Assembly (NCBI RefSeq): GCF_020921035.1
Contig: NC_063151.1
Coordinates: 29,704,934 to 29,768,933, forward strand
Source: Rhodamnia argentea
Lineage: Eukaryota; Streptophyta; Magnoliopsida; Myrtales; Myrtaceae
Direction: 5' to 3'
Length of the DNA stretch: 64,000 nt
Shown: piece after piece, positions 11,882 to 25,219 of the stretch
How the letters are laid out: every line of letters begins with the position of its first letter
Numbering within the stretch: position 1 is the first letter of the stretch
Notes under the pieces: model-generated
Seen by the model: only the letters and a program-made list of their open reading frames with translations
What the model was told of the DNA's origin: nothing
Database searches by the model: none
Translations under genes and position numbers: made by a program

Positions 11882-14800
11882 CTAAAGGTCACCATTTACG
11901 AAGTTCTCCATTTGAACATTTCCCACTTGCATGTGAACTATCTTTGACATCTGAGAGTTCCTCTGTTCGAACTGCTTTTCCACGTTCTCGTCATGCCACA
12001 AGCCAACCTGTATCTCTGCGGAACAGAACTTGACGTGCTTCTTATCTCGGTATGCTAAAGTCAGTCGCTTCCCCAAAATAAATTAAGGAAAACAACCAAG
12101 CAATAGCTAAATATATATCTACAATCTCAGTGAAGTTGAAGAAATGTAATGATGCAGGCAAGTATAGCGCTACTGGCTGTCCAGCCAATGGTCGACCTCA
12201 TCAAATTATCAGGAGACATCATGCCCATATCTAAATCTCTAAGAGACCACCTTCAATTTCAGAGGAGCGTGATATACTTGATCAGATGCCTCACAGTTTG
12301 CATTGTAGCCAGATGAGAACCAGCCAAGCAGTTGGATTATTCCTTCCAGTCAGAAAGCAGTGGTCTCCTTGGAAGCCGCAACTGCCAATTACGCAGGATT
12401 TATGCATTTTTTCTTTTCAACGAGATTACTATTCAACTCAATGAAGCAGATTCATGTTTCTAACCTTAGACTTTGTTGTCCTCCAGCCTCCAGAGTTCTG
12501 CTTTTTAGGACTGTATGCAAATTTCTCAATGGAATTCAAAGCATCATTCTCAGCCTGGTCTGAGGATTTTACTACAACCTGCCATTTTGCAGAGAACTGC
12601 CAATTAACTGACAATAGGGGGTAAGTTCTACTATCACCCAATTCGAAAAGGTAGAGAACCCTAACTGGTAATCTTTTTCTTGTCAAAATGATTTCTGCAC
12701 TTCAATTAGTGAGAAAGTCTACCATCTTCAAACTCATATCATTACCATCTCACTTCTCTGTTCCTTCATGGAGCTCAAGAACCGAAGGCCACCGATCCAA
12801 ACTAAATCAAATTGAACCAAGGCAGAGTTTCTGGCTTAATGGTCTTATTGGCTTTGTTTAAATTTGACAAAGAATGAAACTAATAAACTGTTTTTATTGC
12901 AATTTGACTAGTGAAACCAAACATGTCTGAGGTTTCTCTGATTTTGTATACTATCAAATTTCTGTGTATGTTTATGCAGGAATTGTCCCAGATTAATATG
13001 CTGACTATGGGATGAAAACTGTGTCAACACAAAAATTACCTTCTACGGCTAAAACTAAACTCAGATTGCATAACGATCTTTGGCAAATTGGACACAGAAA
13101 ACTTTACTTATGGACACAATAAACCAAAGTAAATCTAAATTGATCCGAGAAAAGGACAAACACACAATAAAATACTAGTTCTGCTTAGAGCTTTTGTTTA
13201 TTTGTTTTTTGTGGGCTTGGCCAGAATTTGAACATTCCTAATGCTAGCATAGCATAATCAAGATACCAACCCTATGTGAGATACATCATACTTGAATAAT
13301 GGAACCATTAACAAGCCACACACTGAGCTCACCTTTGTATCACTGTCCTCCAATGATTTAAGCTCCTTAATTTCCAAACGATTGGCAAAGAACAAGATCT
13401 GCACCTCAAAATCATTTGACTGTCAGAAACCAAAAAGAAAACAAAGGGCCTCATGACAGCAGGCTAAAAATTGAGATCACAGCAAGCGGTCCAAAGTACA
13501 CACCATGCAAATTTAAGATACTACGAGAAATTCATAGGTTTTTATTTGGAACCTACCTTGTTGAGTAAGTTGATATTAGAAGCATCAGTTGCCATGATCC
13601 GTACACCGACACAATTTCCAGGAGAATTACAAAATGGGCAAAAGATGGTCTTGAACACACATCCATCTTCTTCACACCAAGTAGCTTGTCCTCGATATCC
13701 ATCAGAAGTATCATCCCAGAGTTGCTGAGCTACTGACGAAATATCGGTTATTAACACTTGTATTCCTGTTGACATGCATGCATTGCCAGCTTCGATCTTT
13801 TCTTCCACCAGTTTTGCTAAGTGGACTTTGGACAGTGAGGTTGGTGAGGATGGGACATAGAAATCGCTCTCGGGAAGACCAAAGGGGGCTCCACAAAGAG
13901 AACAAGATATCTGGAGTCTCTTGTCCACGGCAGGACAGGAAGATGCAGCAGCTACGACACGATCAGTAATTTGAAATAATGTAGCAACACTTGATTTCTT
14001 GCGTATATCTGCAGGTTTACTTTCAGAATCAAACTTGATTCTCCGATTCGCATCTCCATGGGTTGTTGACTTTTCTGTTGAACAATTCAATCGGGTCTTA
14101 TTGGTGTTGAGAGCATTTGATTGTTCATCCATGACAGTGCCAGCTAATGGAGAAGATATGAACTTTCTCCTTTTTTGTGCATGAGAATTGACACTAGAGC
14201 ACAGAGTTTCTCTTTCTGAGTTCAAGCCGAAGGTTCCAGTTGCAGCTTCTCTTTCAGGAGTTATAACAGCGGAACAATTGGTTACAGAATGAGTTTTGCT
14301 AAGACCTGACAAGGACGCTGAATGAGGTGACGATTGATCTGGGCAATCAACGGAAGACTGAATTACTGATGAGGGAGAAGCGTTATCCTTAGAAAGAGGT
14401 CCCCTAGCATGAGGGGCAAAGCTGCAATATATATCGCATGTCTCCTTCACTAGAGATACTTCAGGATCCTCACATAACTCATTGTTGTATGCTGCAGGGG
14501 ACCTGCTTCCATTAAAATGAAGACAAAGATAAAGCTTATCTTGTTGTGGAAAACTGTTGCAGAGTGACTTTTCCAAAAGAAAATGTTCAATTATTTCAAC
14601 CTGGGAAGTCTATGGAATGACATGAGCTGTTAGTATGAGGAAAAAACTTCACGATGCAAGATTTTCAATTAACTTTGCAGAGCATTCCCTGTGAATATAT
14701 GCTTTCTAAGTTTACCTTGGGTTTTCCTCAAAATCGCAGTCCAGGTCTATATAGTCCCTCTTTCTGTCACAACCCATAACAGCTGTTTGGAGATTATTTG

Positions 14801-17800
14801 ATTCAAGATTTCCTCGACATTGGATGAAAGCAGCCTCTGGCTTTGAATCAGAAATTACCTCCAGTTCCACACAATCAGAGTCACCTGGATCATTCTTTCT
14901 AGCAAGCAGCCTACTTTCCTTGATGAATGAAGAAGTTTCCGAATCCGTGCAACCCCTTACCATATCAACGGTTTTATCACCAACCTGTTCCTGTAAGCAA
15001 AATGAGAAGAATCATTTACTTGGTGGGTTGGCAGATTCTGTCATTAATTTACTACCGACAAAAGCAGCAAAAATTAGAGTCAGAAAAGTAGACAGGGATT
15101 GCATTATACCCTGACAACTCTGAAGAACGATTTCAAACCCTCAAGTGAGTCAGAGAAGGACTCGTACAGATTGAAGGACTTCTTGAGCCACTTTGAAATA
15201 TAAGCTCTGTTCCTTTCTTCACGATAGCGTTCATCTGCTTTCAAAATATAATGTCTTAGGGAATGACTAAACTCGTAAGTAGACCACCTAAAGATTGCAT
15301 CATCTGCTAGTAAGCTAATAAAGGCGGTGATGGCAGTAATATGAGAAAAGAAACTTTGAAAAGTAATATCTGGAGCTGCAATATCCTCGCTAATATCAAG
15401 GCTAGTGCTATTATTAGTTCAACACCATAGCTTCTGCTTAATATTGTCACGTTCTACATTTAACCTTATTTGACAAGAGACAGATGTTAATGATTTCTCA
15501 CCCAAAAACTTGAGCTATTAAGTGAGAAAGTATGCTTGTGTCATTAGTTCATTTCTGATTGGCGGTTCCATTTATAATCAAAATAATTAAGTAGTGTTGG
15601 ACAGAAAATGTATCGTGTGAGGCCAAGACATGCATCTCCAACCCGTAAATGAGGTTGCCAACCATTAAAGTATGAGAACCTTTTAAATGAAGATTGTCAA
15701 CCTGATTAAAGCAGGAAGGATGCTGTATAGATGGCTTAATAGGGCAGTCGCACATTCAGCCTTTCCATCTTCGAAAAAGAAGACAAATAGATGGATGACA
15801 ACGCTGAAGGATATAAGATAGCTGTCATCCTCCACTGTGAGAAGGTATACCTTCATAAAAACACAGCACCCACTACAAGCAGTAGTCAGTGCTAACCACC
15901 TGTGATTCTCTGCCATTTTCTTTTCTCCACATGGTGTTACTTTTAGTCTTGCCCCCAAGGAATCATACTTAGCATGCTGCAGTTAAATATCAACTATTTT
16001 GTGCCTTTTTGTTCCCCCTATTACTAATGATAATACTCCAAGTGTGATGGCTATATGGCTGTACCAGATGTGTCAGATTCCAACACGTAAAACTAATCTA
16101 CTGAGAAAAACTATCATACATTGTCATTGATAGTCATGCTAATCTTGGCGCTGTCAAAGAACTAGTAGGCCTGGCAGCCCAGGGGTCAACACGTTCAACT
16201 GGCTTTTGAATTGTTTAAACACTTCTTGTGTTAAACTACATATTTAACTACTTTAAATTACCATCTAGACAGTCATGTACTGTGTAGCTCTGTTGGTTGG
16301 GGCACTCCTTGTCGAATCCATTCGTCTTATCTATTCGAGTTCAAGAGATTCCTGAATAGGTCAACCTTTTGAACTGCTGTTGAATCCATCAGCAGACAAC
16401 CTAGAGAGGAAGATGCCTCTCGGGTTGATGTATGGTGCAACTATATTGGGTCATATAAGGTTTTCCCATTCAGATTTGCCTCAATTGTTTGTTTCTTACC
16501 TTCAGCTATCCTTAAGTTAGCGTCCTCTAGCTCAAGAGTTTTCTAAGCTTCTTGTGGATCAATATCACTACCCTTTTCTACGTCATTTACTTCTTGTTTA
16601 ATATTGAGTAAAACAAACTATAATCGTATGTCAAAAAGAGTCAATGGCCAAATGGAAAGTGCCTCAGTGCTTTTCCACGTGAACAAAGGTTCGAACCTTG
16701 CTCGTGCAAGGTTAATTATATCTTTAAGGCCAAAGAACGGGTCAAAGCATCGTCAGGTTCACCACGTTAACCAGTTGAACAGGGTCCACATTGGGTTTGA
16801 CCGGTTCTTGACCACTCCGATTCTCTCACAAAAACCAGACCATGCTTTTGTTCCCAATTCAACCAATCCAGTCCAGGTATGAAAGCACTGTTCATAATCT
16901 ATGAAACTTAAAAGCAGGACACTTACCTAAAAAAATGATGGCCCCATAATCAAGCACATGTCTTATGCAGCGACCTGCATAAAAGTGAGACAATGCAATA
17001 CTTTCATCTCCAGAAAATGTCAGTGATGTTATTTAACGCAAAAACGAAGCACCAAAACTTCCAATGAGATAATGCAAATGTATAAAAGGTTTATTCAAGA
17101 TGGACATGGACATATAGAAACTGTTTGATCAGTGGAAGGACTATTCATAACATAAATGTACCTGCAGCCTGATTTAGAGCACGAAAGGCTTGTTGACAGT
17201 ACCACTCACTTCCACTCTGAAGGTCCTTTGATGACTTATATGTGTCATTATATTTCTTTTTTAATGCAACTTGGGTGTCATTCCTGATAAGAAGCTAGCA
17301 TCAATCAGCATATTTTGCTATCAGCTGATGTTCTAGACTTGTAGTGAGAAAGTTTAGCACTTACACATTGGGAAATGGAATGCCAACAATTATCTTAGCC
17401 AGTTAAGAAATCAGAGGTAGAAATCAATTTTGACATTACCGACAACTATCAGAGGAAATTGTACACATATAAGTGGCATATAGCTGGGAAAAAAATTTCT
17501 GAAGAGGATACAACCGCACGGGCATTATCATCAGTAAAGTCAATCCCCTCAGAAACCTGCAAGTATCAAATTCAGATGATCTTACATGCAATGGTGATGA
17601 TATGAAGCTGAATGAGAAATTCTAATTAGCCCTACCCTGGATAGCAACTAAAGTTTCTTTGCATTTTCTTTATAACATGTCAGACATCTCCATTAGAGTA
17701 TGCCATTTCCTGTCTTTTCCTCCAACTCCTTGACTTTTGAATCTCTAAACTTCCTTGTCATTTCGTTTCAAGGCAGAATCTTTCAGAATTGAGAAAAATG

Positions 17801-20800
17801 CTACATTCTTATGTTTTAATCACTTGAAATCTAATCTTGCTGATCCTTCAGATTTTTAGAGGACTAATATTCACCTTTCCTCGACAAACTGCAAGGAAAG
17901 CAGCTCCTTTCTTCAATTCTCCTGAGGACTCCACTTTACTGGACTGGGTATGTTCTAGCCTCTTAGTTCTTCTCTTTTTAGCAGCAACAGCTTTGTTACC
18001 GTGGCGAACTGAATCATAATAACCTTTCAAAACAGGCTCGAAATCATCCTGTCCCCTCGGTTCTGTGTGCACAGAATTAGCAAAAGAATTTACAAAAAAA
18101 AAAAATGAGATAACGGGGCAGTTGAAGTTGTAAGAAGTCTCCGACCAAAAAAAAAAATTCTAAGAAGTCAAAGTGTGGTGAGTGAGTGATACAAGATTTA
18201 GTACCAAACACAATTTTGAAATGATATGGCAGCAAGACCGGTTAAGAGTTGCAAGATAAACCAAAAAGGGGAACCAAAGACGAGCTCATAAGGAAAACTT
18301 ACCCACAAATAGGGTCTTTCGTGCACTTAGCCGTGACCATTGACCTGTTTCATGCCATCGACTACATAGTTTTTCCATCAGCTTGTAACTTGGGAAGAAC
18401 ACAAGAGATCCACCTGGGACAATATTAAAAATTTCCTCCAAAGTTTTGCCAAGTGCATCCTACAGAACGACAGGAGAAAAATCCTTTGTGATATATTAGG
18501 TGAAGAGCTACACTAGATCAAGTAGACCAAGAACAAGAAGCACGGCATACCTGGAATGCATACACATGTGCTGTTTTATAGCTCGCGTTCAAAGGATAGT
18601 TTTTCGGTCCAGTTGTAACTATAGCACCACATACCTGCCAAAAGGAGAAAAGCTTGATCTTGCTGTTGTCAACACACAGAGTAATCGACTACATTCAAGG
18701 CATGATAAAACATGGCTGGTACCTGTGATTTGACATTGATCACATGTGGAGCTTCCAGACAAGTGCCAAATTGAACCCCGAGCTCACTTGAGAAGGAGTT
18801 CGTTGGTGATAATGTGCTATAGTGAATGGGGAATAACATTTAACAAAGGACTTCCGAAGAGAACATATATAAAGACAAGCCCAACAATCAGTTTAGAAAC
18901 TCCGTCTCTTAGCACGTGTGAGAATGCTCTTGTACATGCTTGCTACTTATATTTCTAGTCCTACAGTCTGTTTTCTGGAAAACGAAAATGTCAAGCTGAG
19001 TTGCTTACCCAGATGTTAAAATTACCGACAAGGAGAGCTGAGCGATGTCTCTGAAAACCACTGCCGGATTTAAGCACCACAAACTAAAACTGTGTATCGG
19101 GTAGCCAATACCCTGTTCTGCATTTAGTGATATTATGTCTTAGAAAAGTAATTACTTGAGCATTTAATATTGTCTGAAACATCAAACAAATACATAAAAT
19201 ATGATATGACAAATTTGTGCTTTACTACAATTAAAAAAATTAAATCGGTAGTTATGATTATCTAATCACACTTGATACTAGTCCATCCACTTGTCGCCAC
19301 TCAAATTCAGGAAACACACTCTGGATTTCCCTAATTGAAGTATTTTCAGAGGCGCCATTACATAGAAAAAAAAAGTTTATATACAGATATTAGTATAGGT
19401 GTATACATAGATAGATATTATGTTTCTAAAACCTTCCAGCGGCTGAGTCTAATTGCGACGACAATAGCCCGATGGATATAACTGACTGTGCAGATCAAGG
19501 AAAATAGAACAAGAATAATTGGCCATTATTCCAATGCTGTCTAGAAATCACTTTTCCTACCAAACTTTGTATTCAGTATCAGACAATTTCCAGACTTCAC
19601 TACTGCATAAGCATACTCCAGATTTAAGAAAGACCGTCACATACTCACTTTTATCTCGCTTAATATACCGCTGCAGAGCAAGCTGATAATCAAATGTATG
19701 ATCCCCATTTTGAGAGAAAAAATAAGTAAGTGCGGAGAATAGCCCTGCAACAAATTGTTGATGTCAATCCACAATGTTGAGAGAAAAATTGCTCAATGAG
19801 CCAGCTCAGTTTTTAGTTGAGACAAGAAACTGAACCTTCTAGCGTGACCACAGACAGGCCACTTAAATAGGGTACTTCAGACTCTAAATCTGTCGCAGCT
19901 TTAATTGCCTGAAGTAGAAAACTTGAGTCAATAATACATAAATCTATAAATACAATAATGCATATTGAAAGCCTAAGTAGTATAGCACCTTTGTAGCACA
20001 ATCTAACAAAATTGGGAAGCATTGCTGTGATATATGAGCCTCTTGAAGCTCTCTCATGGCATTGTCACCCGTCCAACTGAAAAAATATGACAATAGCAAA
20101 AGTTCAGGACCAAGTCAGACGAAATCTCATTAATTTCTGAATATGCAAAGGAATTCCATCTCTTAAGTCAGCATAGAGGTGTAATCTGATAAGTAAGATT
20201 AGTGTTTATATGCCATGCAAACTTAAAAACGACTTACTTGTTAGAACATTTACAACTATCCATATCGTACTTAGAATTTTTTCTTAACTTAAATAGAGAA
20301 ATTTCTGACGATGTAAGAAACACCAGTAGGATTTCTGAAACTAAGCGGCCTGTAGTTGGAGATATTAGTTGACATCAAATGCCAAGTTTTCCAACAGTAC
20401 CCATGTGAGTCTTCATCAAATAAAAAGTATCATAGCATGCTGCACAAGTACCAATAGACTATTTCGAAAAAACAAGTTCATATGAAATTAAAAATCGCCA
20501 CATCCAATACCGATAGACTTGTTTAAGTTGGACAGATGAAATTCCTTGTGTTTCACGCACTATAATCATTTTGAGCGTACTTAGGACAACTAACACTATT
20601 AAAAAGTGGCCGTGGGTAGACAAATAGTAAATTGTAAAAAGAGAAAAGAAAAAAGACAGGAAGGATGCAAACAGTAACTGAGGTTTCTCACCAAGAAACG
20701 TAGTGCTGAAAATCTCGCTGCTCTAATGAACTCTTTTTCCGCTCCATCCAACTCATGAGGTCCTGCGCATTTGCAGTACTTTCAGTTTCTTAATAATATC

Positions 20801-23800
20801 TTCTGGGTGCTATGTAGAATGAGATAAATAAAATGACGTTATTACCTGTGCCATTTCACATAAAGGTTGATAAATCATGGCATTGACAGGGCAAAGTTCC
20901 TCCAGTTCATCATGCAATCCTGCCATAGTGGGTAAAAATTACCACCAACATCAACTGTGACAAAAGACAAAGATAATAGCTGTCTAGCATACTTTGCAGA
21001 ACATCTTCTTCGATATCCATGCTACCAGCATCACGAGTAATGTCCTCTATATTGCTGTCAACAATGTAACCAGCTTTATGAATGAGATTAGAAGCCAATA
21101 TGGACCAACTTCAGCAATTGACAACATTTTATTTACTAGATTAGTGGTGCTTTTTAACAACAATTGATGGAAAGATCAAATTCAACATGTTTTGTGCCCG
21201 CTGAAATTCTTGGCATTTTATTTCTGACTTAAGTGATGTGACAAATAAACCAGGAGTGAAAATGACATACTGGGCTTCATCAAGAATTATAATTGCTCCC
21301 TCTATATCCACTTCCATCGCTCCCCGAACAACTGGATTAATGATGTAGCTATATGGACAGAAAACAAGTTGCGCATCATCTGCCATAGATTTTGCTGCAT
21401 AATATGAACAGCCTGAAATGCAACAATGTTTCTTCAGAGAAGTCATCAGAGCAAGAAAGATAGAGACAAGAAATGTTATTAGGAACATGAAGTGCACCTC
21501 TCACAACTTGACCGATTTTCACAAGATCTTCTATGTCATGTGCCTCGTGGCAACCCCCTTTCTGAAGGGAAGGATGCGCTTTAACTTTATTAGCATTTCT
21601 GTAAGGACTTTCAAGTTATTTTTTTCTTTCCATGTGAAGAAAGCAATAAAGAACTTAGAGGGAAAAAACTCACTTGAATTCGCAGCATCCAACAACTTGA
21701 TTTCGCCGAAGCATCTTGCTGGAGTTACAATAACATAACTTAGAAAGTCAGAAAACAAACTTGACCAGACAGAGGAAGCAATAAACAGATGCCCTTTGGA
21801 TAAAAGCATCACCATTCTTCGTCAACATTCTCTTTCCCTCGGACTTTCGAATTTGTGCAATAATGTTTCCGAGAGGCCTAAACGTAAAAAAGATACAGAT
21901 GGAGACAGAAAAGCTTCAACAAATGGACATTTAAACCCAAAGCTCTTAAGATGTCGTTGGTACAAGAATGCTAAAAGAACAACAATTTACAGGACCCAGT
22001 AAGTTCAGGACAAAGTTTTAATCTTTGTAACTTCAACAGGTTTGCAATAATACTTTCTTGATTCAGTGAATCTCCACATCAGAAATGAATTGTCATGTCC
22101 AGAAAGACGAAACTCCAAATGCAGCTGCAATGTTCTGACTTAAAAACAGAAATACAATCCTCGATATCTGCATGTATCCGAAAATAATGCTCGGATCCCA
22201 CAATATGGGGAGGTTACAGAGGGATTGGATGCGCTTTATATAGCCAGTGGAAAGGATGCATTTATGACTGCCTGCTCTCTCAATCTATTTATTAACTAAG
22301 AGGCAGCACAGCAGCTGCCAAGCTGCATTTAAGGACTAATCCATCTGGTCATTTTCAAGCAGTGGGGACCGGCAAGAACATTAGATTGCTCGCATCTTGG
22401 CCTAAAGTTACATGAAAATCTCAGGACAAGCACATCATTGAGCATTAAACACAGGGAACGATAGTGGCCTACCAAAACAGCCATTGGCACCCGGTAAGCA
22501 GTTTTCCGATATTCCCGAATGACTTGAGAAATTTGAGAGTGTGTCCTCCTTTCAAACAACACCAAATCAAACATTTTGTCAATAATGCTTATAAACCTTG
22601 GTGAGCACTTGGGCTCGGTCATCATGTAAGTCAAAGAAAATTCTGTTCCCAAAGCTCTTACTTCAATTTATTTCCAGAAGATACATGGAGAAAACATTTC
22701 CTAGTATCTTATCACACGGAACATTTGTCTCATTACACACACATACACATATGTAAAAAATATCGATAGAAGCAGAATACCAAAGCCAATTTATAAAGGT
22801 TGGGAGTTCCCTAACAAAATATTTGGGATTGCCACTATATTTATAAGAAGAGAACACAATGTAACTCCTCATCAACATAAGCACCAAAAACCTAAGTACG
22901 GAACAAAAGTACGGTCATTTTGCAAAGCACTGTGCATGGCTGCTAAATTTAGGGACACCGGTCAACGTTACCGACATGTTCACCATATACTCTCTTCATT
23001 CTGTAACATTCTCATCTTTCTCCCCTTCCTTACAAGGTAACTATCCATACCTTAACAATTCCACCAGAGTAATTGCATAAAAATAAACTTACGATGAATA
23101 AAAGATGGTGGGTATTGATTTTTTTTTACTCTTGCCATCTGGTACTGACTGAACTGGCTCTGGATTTCCTGGGACTGCATTGCCTAATCAACATAACATA
23201 CAGGTTACATACTGGATACAGATTAACAGAAACTATATCAAATCAATCAATGTCCCCGTCTTCACTCAAAGTAAAAAAAAAAATCAATTTCCCCGTCCCC
23301 CTTGGAAAGAGACAAAGGCGCATGTTTTGAGTACCGTGATCAGCTCTGTCAACTGCAACACTCACTTGATGAGCTAGATTTCTACATTTCTCCCAGGTTT
23401 CACACATTTAAGCAAAGAACACCACCGCCATTTTCTGTCCACTACCTAGAGCTACCATCGAAAACTGGGTTTTTGAAAATGATCAGCCCAAAAACTCACC
23501 CAATGGCTCGGCATCAGGAACAAACCCACCGCCATAATTCAGTGGATCCAGCAACGCCTCCGGAGCGGCCTTCGACTGCGAGGGATTCACGACCTGGTCC
23601 TTCGCCTTGTAATTCTGTTGCCAGGCGAGGGTCGAGCAGAGCAGCGAGAGCGACTTCCCCGTTCCAGTCGGCGACTCGAGCAGCGCATGGCAGTGGCCTT
23701 CTCTCAGGGCTCGGTCGAGGGTGGACACGACCCGGCCCATGAACGCGAGCTGAGTCCCATACGGCTGGTACGGGAACTCCACCGGCACGCCCCCGATGTG

Positions 23801-23875
23801 GAGGACGTTCCTAGGGTTCTTGGGATCCGGTTTCGGCTTGACGATCACCCCTTTTCCTGGCTTTGCAGCCACCAT
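11882..23875 (-). CDS. FANCJ: FANCJ/BRIP1-type DEAH helicase (Fanconi anemia group J homolog)
   Basis: A superfamily 2 iron-sulfur DNA helicase (XPD/RTEL1/FANCJ family), expected to act in the nucleus in crosslink repair, recombination and replication. Twenty-eight exons can be placed, from exon 1 (23500-23875) to exon 28 (11882-12067); they sum to 3987 nt and 1328 residues, and every junction agrees in phase. Motifs: Walker A SPTGTGKS at residues 68-75; likely Fe-S cysteines at about 183, 198, 209 or 210, and 248; IPTIFYSSRTHSQ (motif Ia region); DEAH at 291-294, split by intron 7; LTSGTLSP; QAAGR...RH (motif VI) at about 722. The helicase core is followed by a long, mostly disordered C-terminus with one very large exon (13557-14553), then a conserved NSIEKFAY...GGWRTTKSK end. 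The last exon is the least certain: translation could instead stop at 12438 without splicing. A near-perfect E2F site precedes the gene. Confidence 0.93.
16270..16360 (+). repeat. tRNA-like SINE head (weak)
   Basis: A box A-like word TAGCTCTGTTGG (16285-16296) is followed 37 bases later by a box B-like word ATTCGAGTTC (16333-16342), the layout of a Pol III internal promoter. There is no folded tRNA. The downstream limit is unknown. Confidence 0.35.
16637..16900 (+). repeat. tRNA-derived SINE-like element in FANCJ intron 22
   Basis: Box A TGGCCAAATGG (16645-16655) and box B GGTTCGAACCT (from 16688) are spaced as in plant tRNA-derived SINEs. The body runs into unrelated-looking sequence ending near 16900; the 3' tail was not resolved. 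It lies antisense to FANCJ, between exons 22 and 23. Confidence 0.45.
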
Positions 23876-23981
23876 CTTCGCTTCGTCGATGTCTCTTTCG
23901 CTCAGGGCAACCAGATCGAAGAGTGAAGATTGAGATAGAGAGTTTTAGCGCAGCTGAGCGTTTTAGGAAGTTTGGCTCTCT

Positions 23982-23991
23982 GGCGGGAAAA
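23982..23991 (-). promoter_or_regulatory. E2F-type site upstream of FANCJ
   Basis: Read on the FANCJ strand this is TTTTCCCGCC, a near-perfect match to the E2F consensus TTTSSCGC, about 107 bases before the start codon. E2F sites typically drive S-phase expression of plant replication and repair genes, which suits a FANCJ helicase. Confidence 0.6.
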
Positions 23992-24289
23992 TGAAGGAGC
24001 GCGATTTGGGAGAAAATTTTGAGTCGGTGACTCGCTGAGTCAAATCGCTTGTGTCCGACAAAAAAAAAAATCGCCAGTGGCCAGTGGGACCCCGCGCGTG
24101 CCAAAAACATGGGCCTTGACTTGGCTGTTCGTTTTCTTTTATGTTGGCTTTGCATGTTGCACGAAGGGTGCGCATGATAACACTTCCTGCTTTAAAAGTG
24201 ATTCCGGAGTAGAAATCCGTTTAATAATTAAAATTTTAAAGTAAAAATCCGTTTAGTAATAAAAAATTACTTTTGATAGAAATTTCTTT

Positions 24290-24690
24290 TTTCCCTCTAC
24301 TATCCTCAAGCGAGGGTCCTCGTTGGCCTAGTGAGGGCCGCCTCTCGCCAAATTGAGCAAGAGCGGCCCACGCTCGCCCAAATGAGCGCAACCCTCGCTA
24401 GGGGTGTGGTGAGGATGGCCCTCGCCTACGGCTGGTGGAGGGAAAAAATGAAAAAATAAAAATAAAAGGAAAAAAAGAAAACAGAAGAAAATAAAAATAA
24501 AAATTTCCAAAATATATATTGTAATGTTATTAAAATTATCAACATCAATATCAATCGTGCTGTATAGGACGGTCATCGTCCGCGTTAACGATTTCGGGCA
24601 AAATTGATTAGATGTATTCAATTAATAAAACGTGAATAGTTTTATAACTTCCTTAGCAAAATTAAAAAATTTATGATTGAATTAACCTAA
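24290..24690. repeat. Dispersed repeat family 1, copy A
   Basis: A GC-rich core made of words such as GCGAGGG and GGCCCTCGCC (24300-24445) is followed by an A-rich stretch with AAAATAAAA words, then a segment ending in CGATTT...CAAAATTGATT. The same order of parts recurs in copies B and C. Confidence 0.55.
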
Positions 24691-25219
24691 ATTTATATCA
24701 CGCGGAGCACGTTTAAGTGAAGAAAAAGGCTTCTCAAGCTGCCTGCGTGTCATGAAAAGATCCGTTTTGGGCATTCTCGTCTTTATGGTGTGGGGTTGGC
24801 TAGCTTGATGGGACGACTTAATAACAAATTGTTGAACCAAATGAAAATGACGTCGTGTGCAGTAAGCTGTTCGTTTGTCAAAATCGTCGTCTCTGCTCGA
24901 TTAACCGTCGATCCAACCCAATCGTAAGGTGGAAATATCGCGGTCGAGCGCCGGAGTTCGAACTTGTTCGCTTGCCTGGTGTTCGGTCGCCTCCCACCAA
25001 CGTTAGATGATACCAAATCAGGGTACTCGTGTTAATATACGTGATTGACTTTTAAAGCTTTTAGATGCACGTGGACCGTACTCATCTACGTTTCGTTGTA
25101 TTGGATTGAAATGCCAAGAAGGTTCCTGTTTGTTAAGGGAAAACGATGCCTCTAAAACTCATGGATGGCCACGAGGAATGATATCTTTCATCGTAAAAAG
25201 ATAGGAGAAATTATCGAAA

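Larger units (their letters stand above)
15238..16926 (-). other. Long FANCJ intron 22 carrying SINE-like inserts
   Basis: At 1.7 kb this is the longest FANCJ intron; most others are 80 to 500 bases. It contains no exon of the gene, and phase on both sides fits direct joining. Two tRNA-promoter-like segments inside it are listed separately and would account for part of the extra length. Confidence 0.6.

Noticed and set aside
21796-22002. A plus-strand frame resembling a FANCJ linker (SERPKRKK...KASTNG), suggesting an inverted exon
   Set aside because: The minus strand of the same DNA carries the true exon 4 (ASRKHYCTN...NVDEE) with good splice sites and matching phase; the plus-strand likeness is chance.
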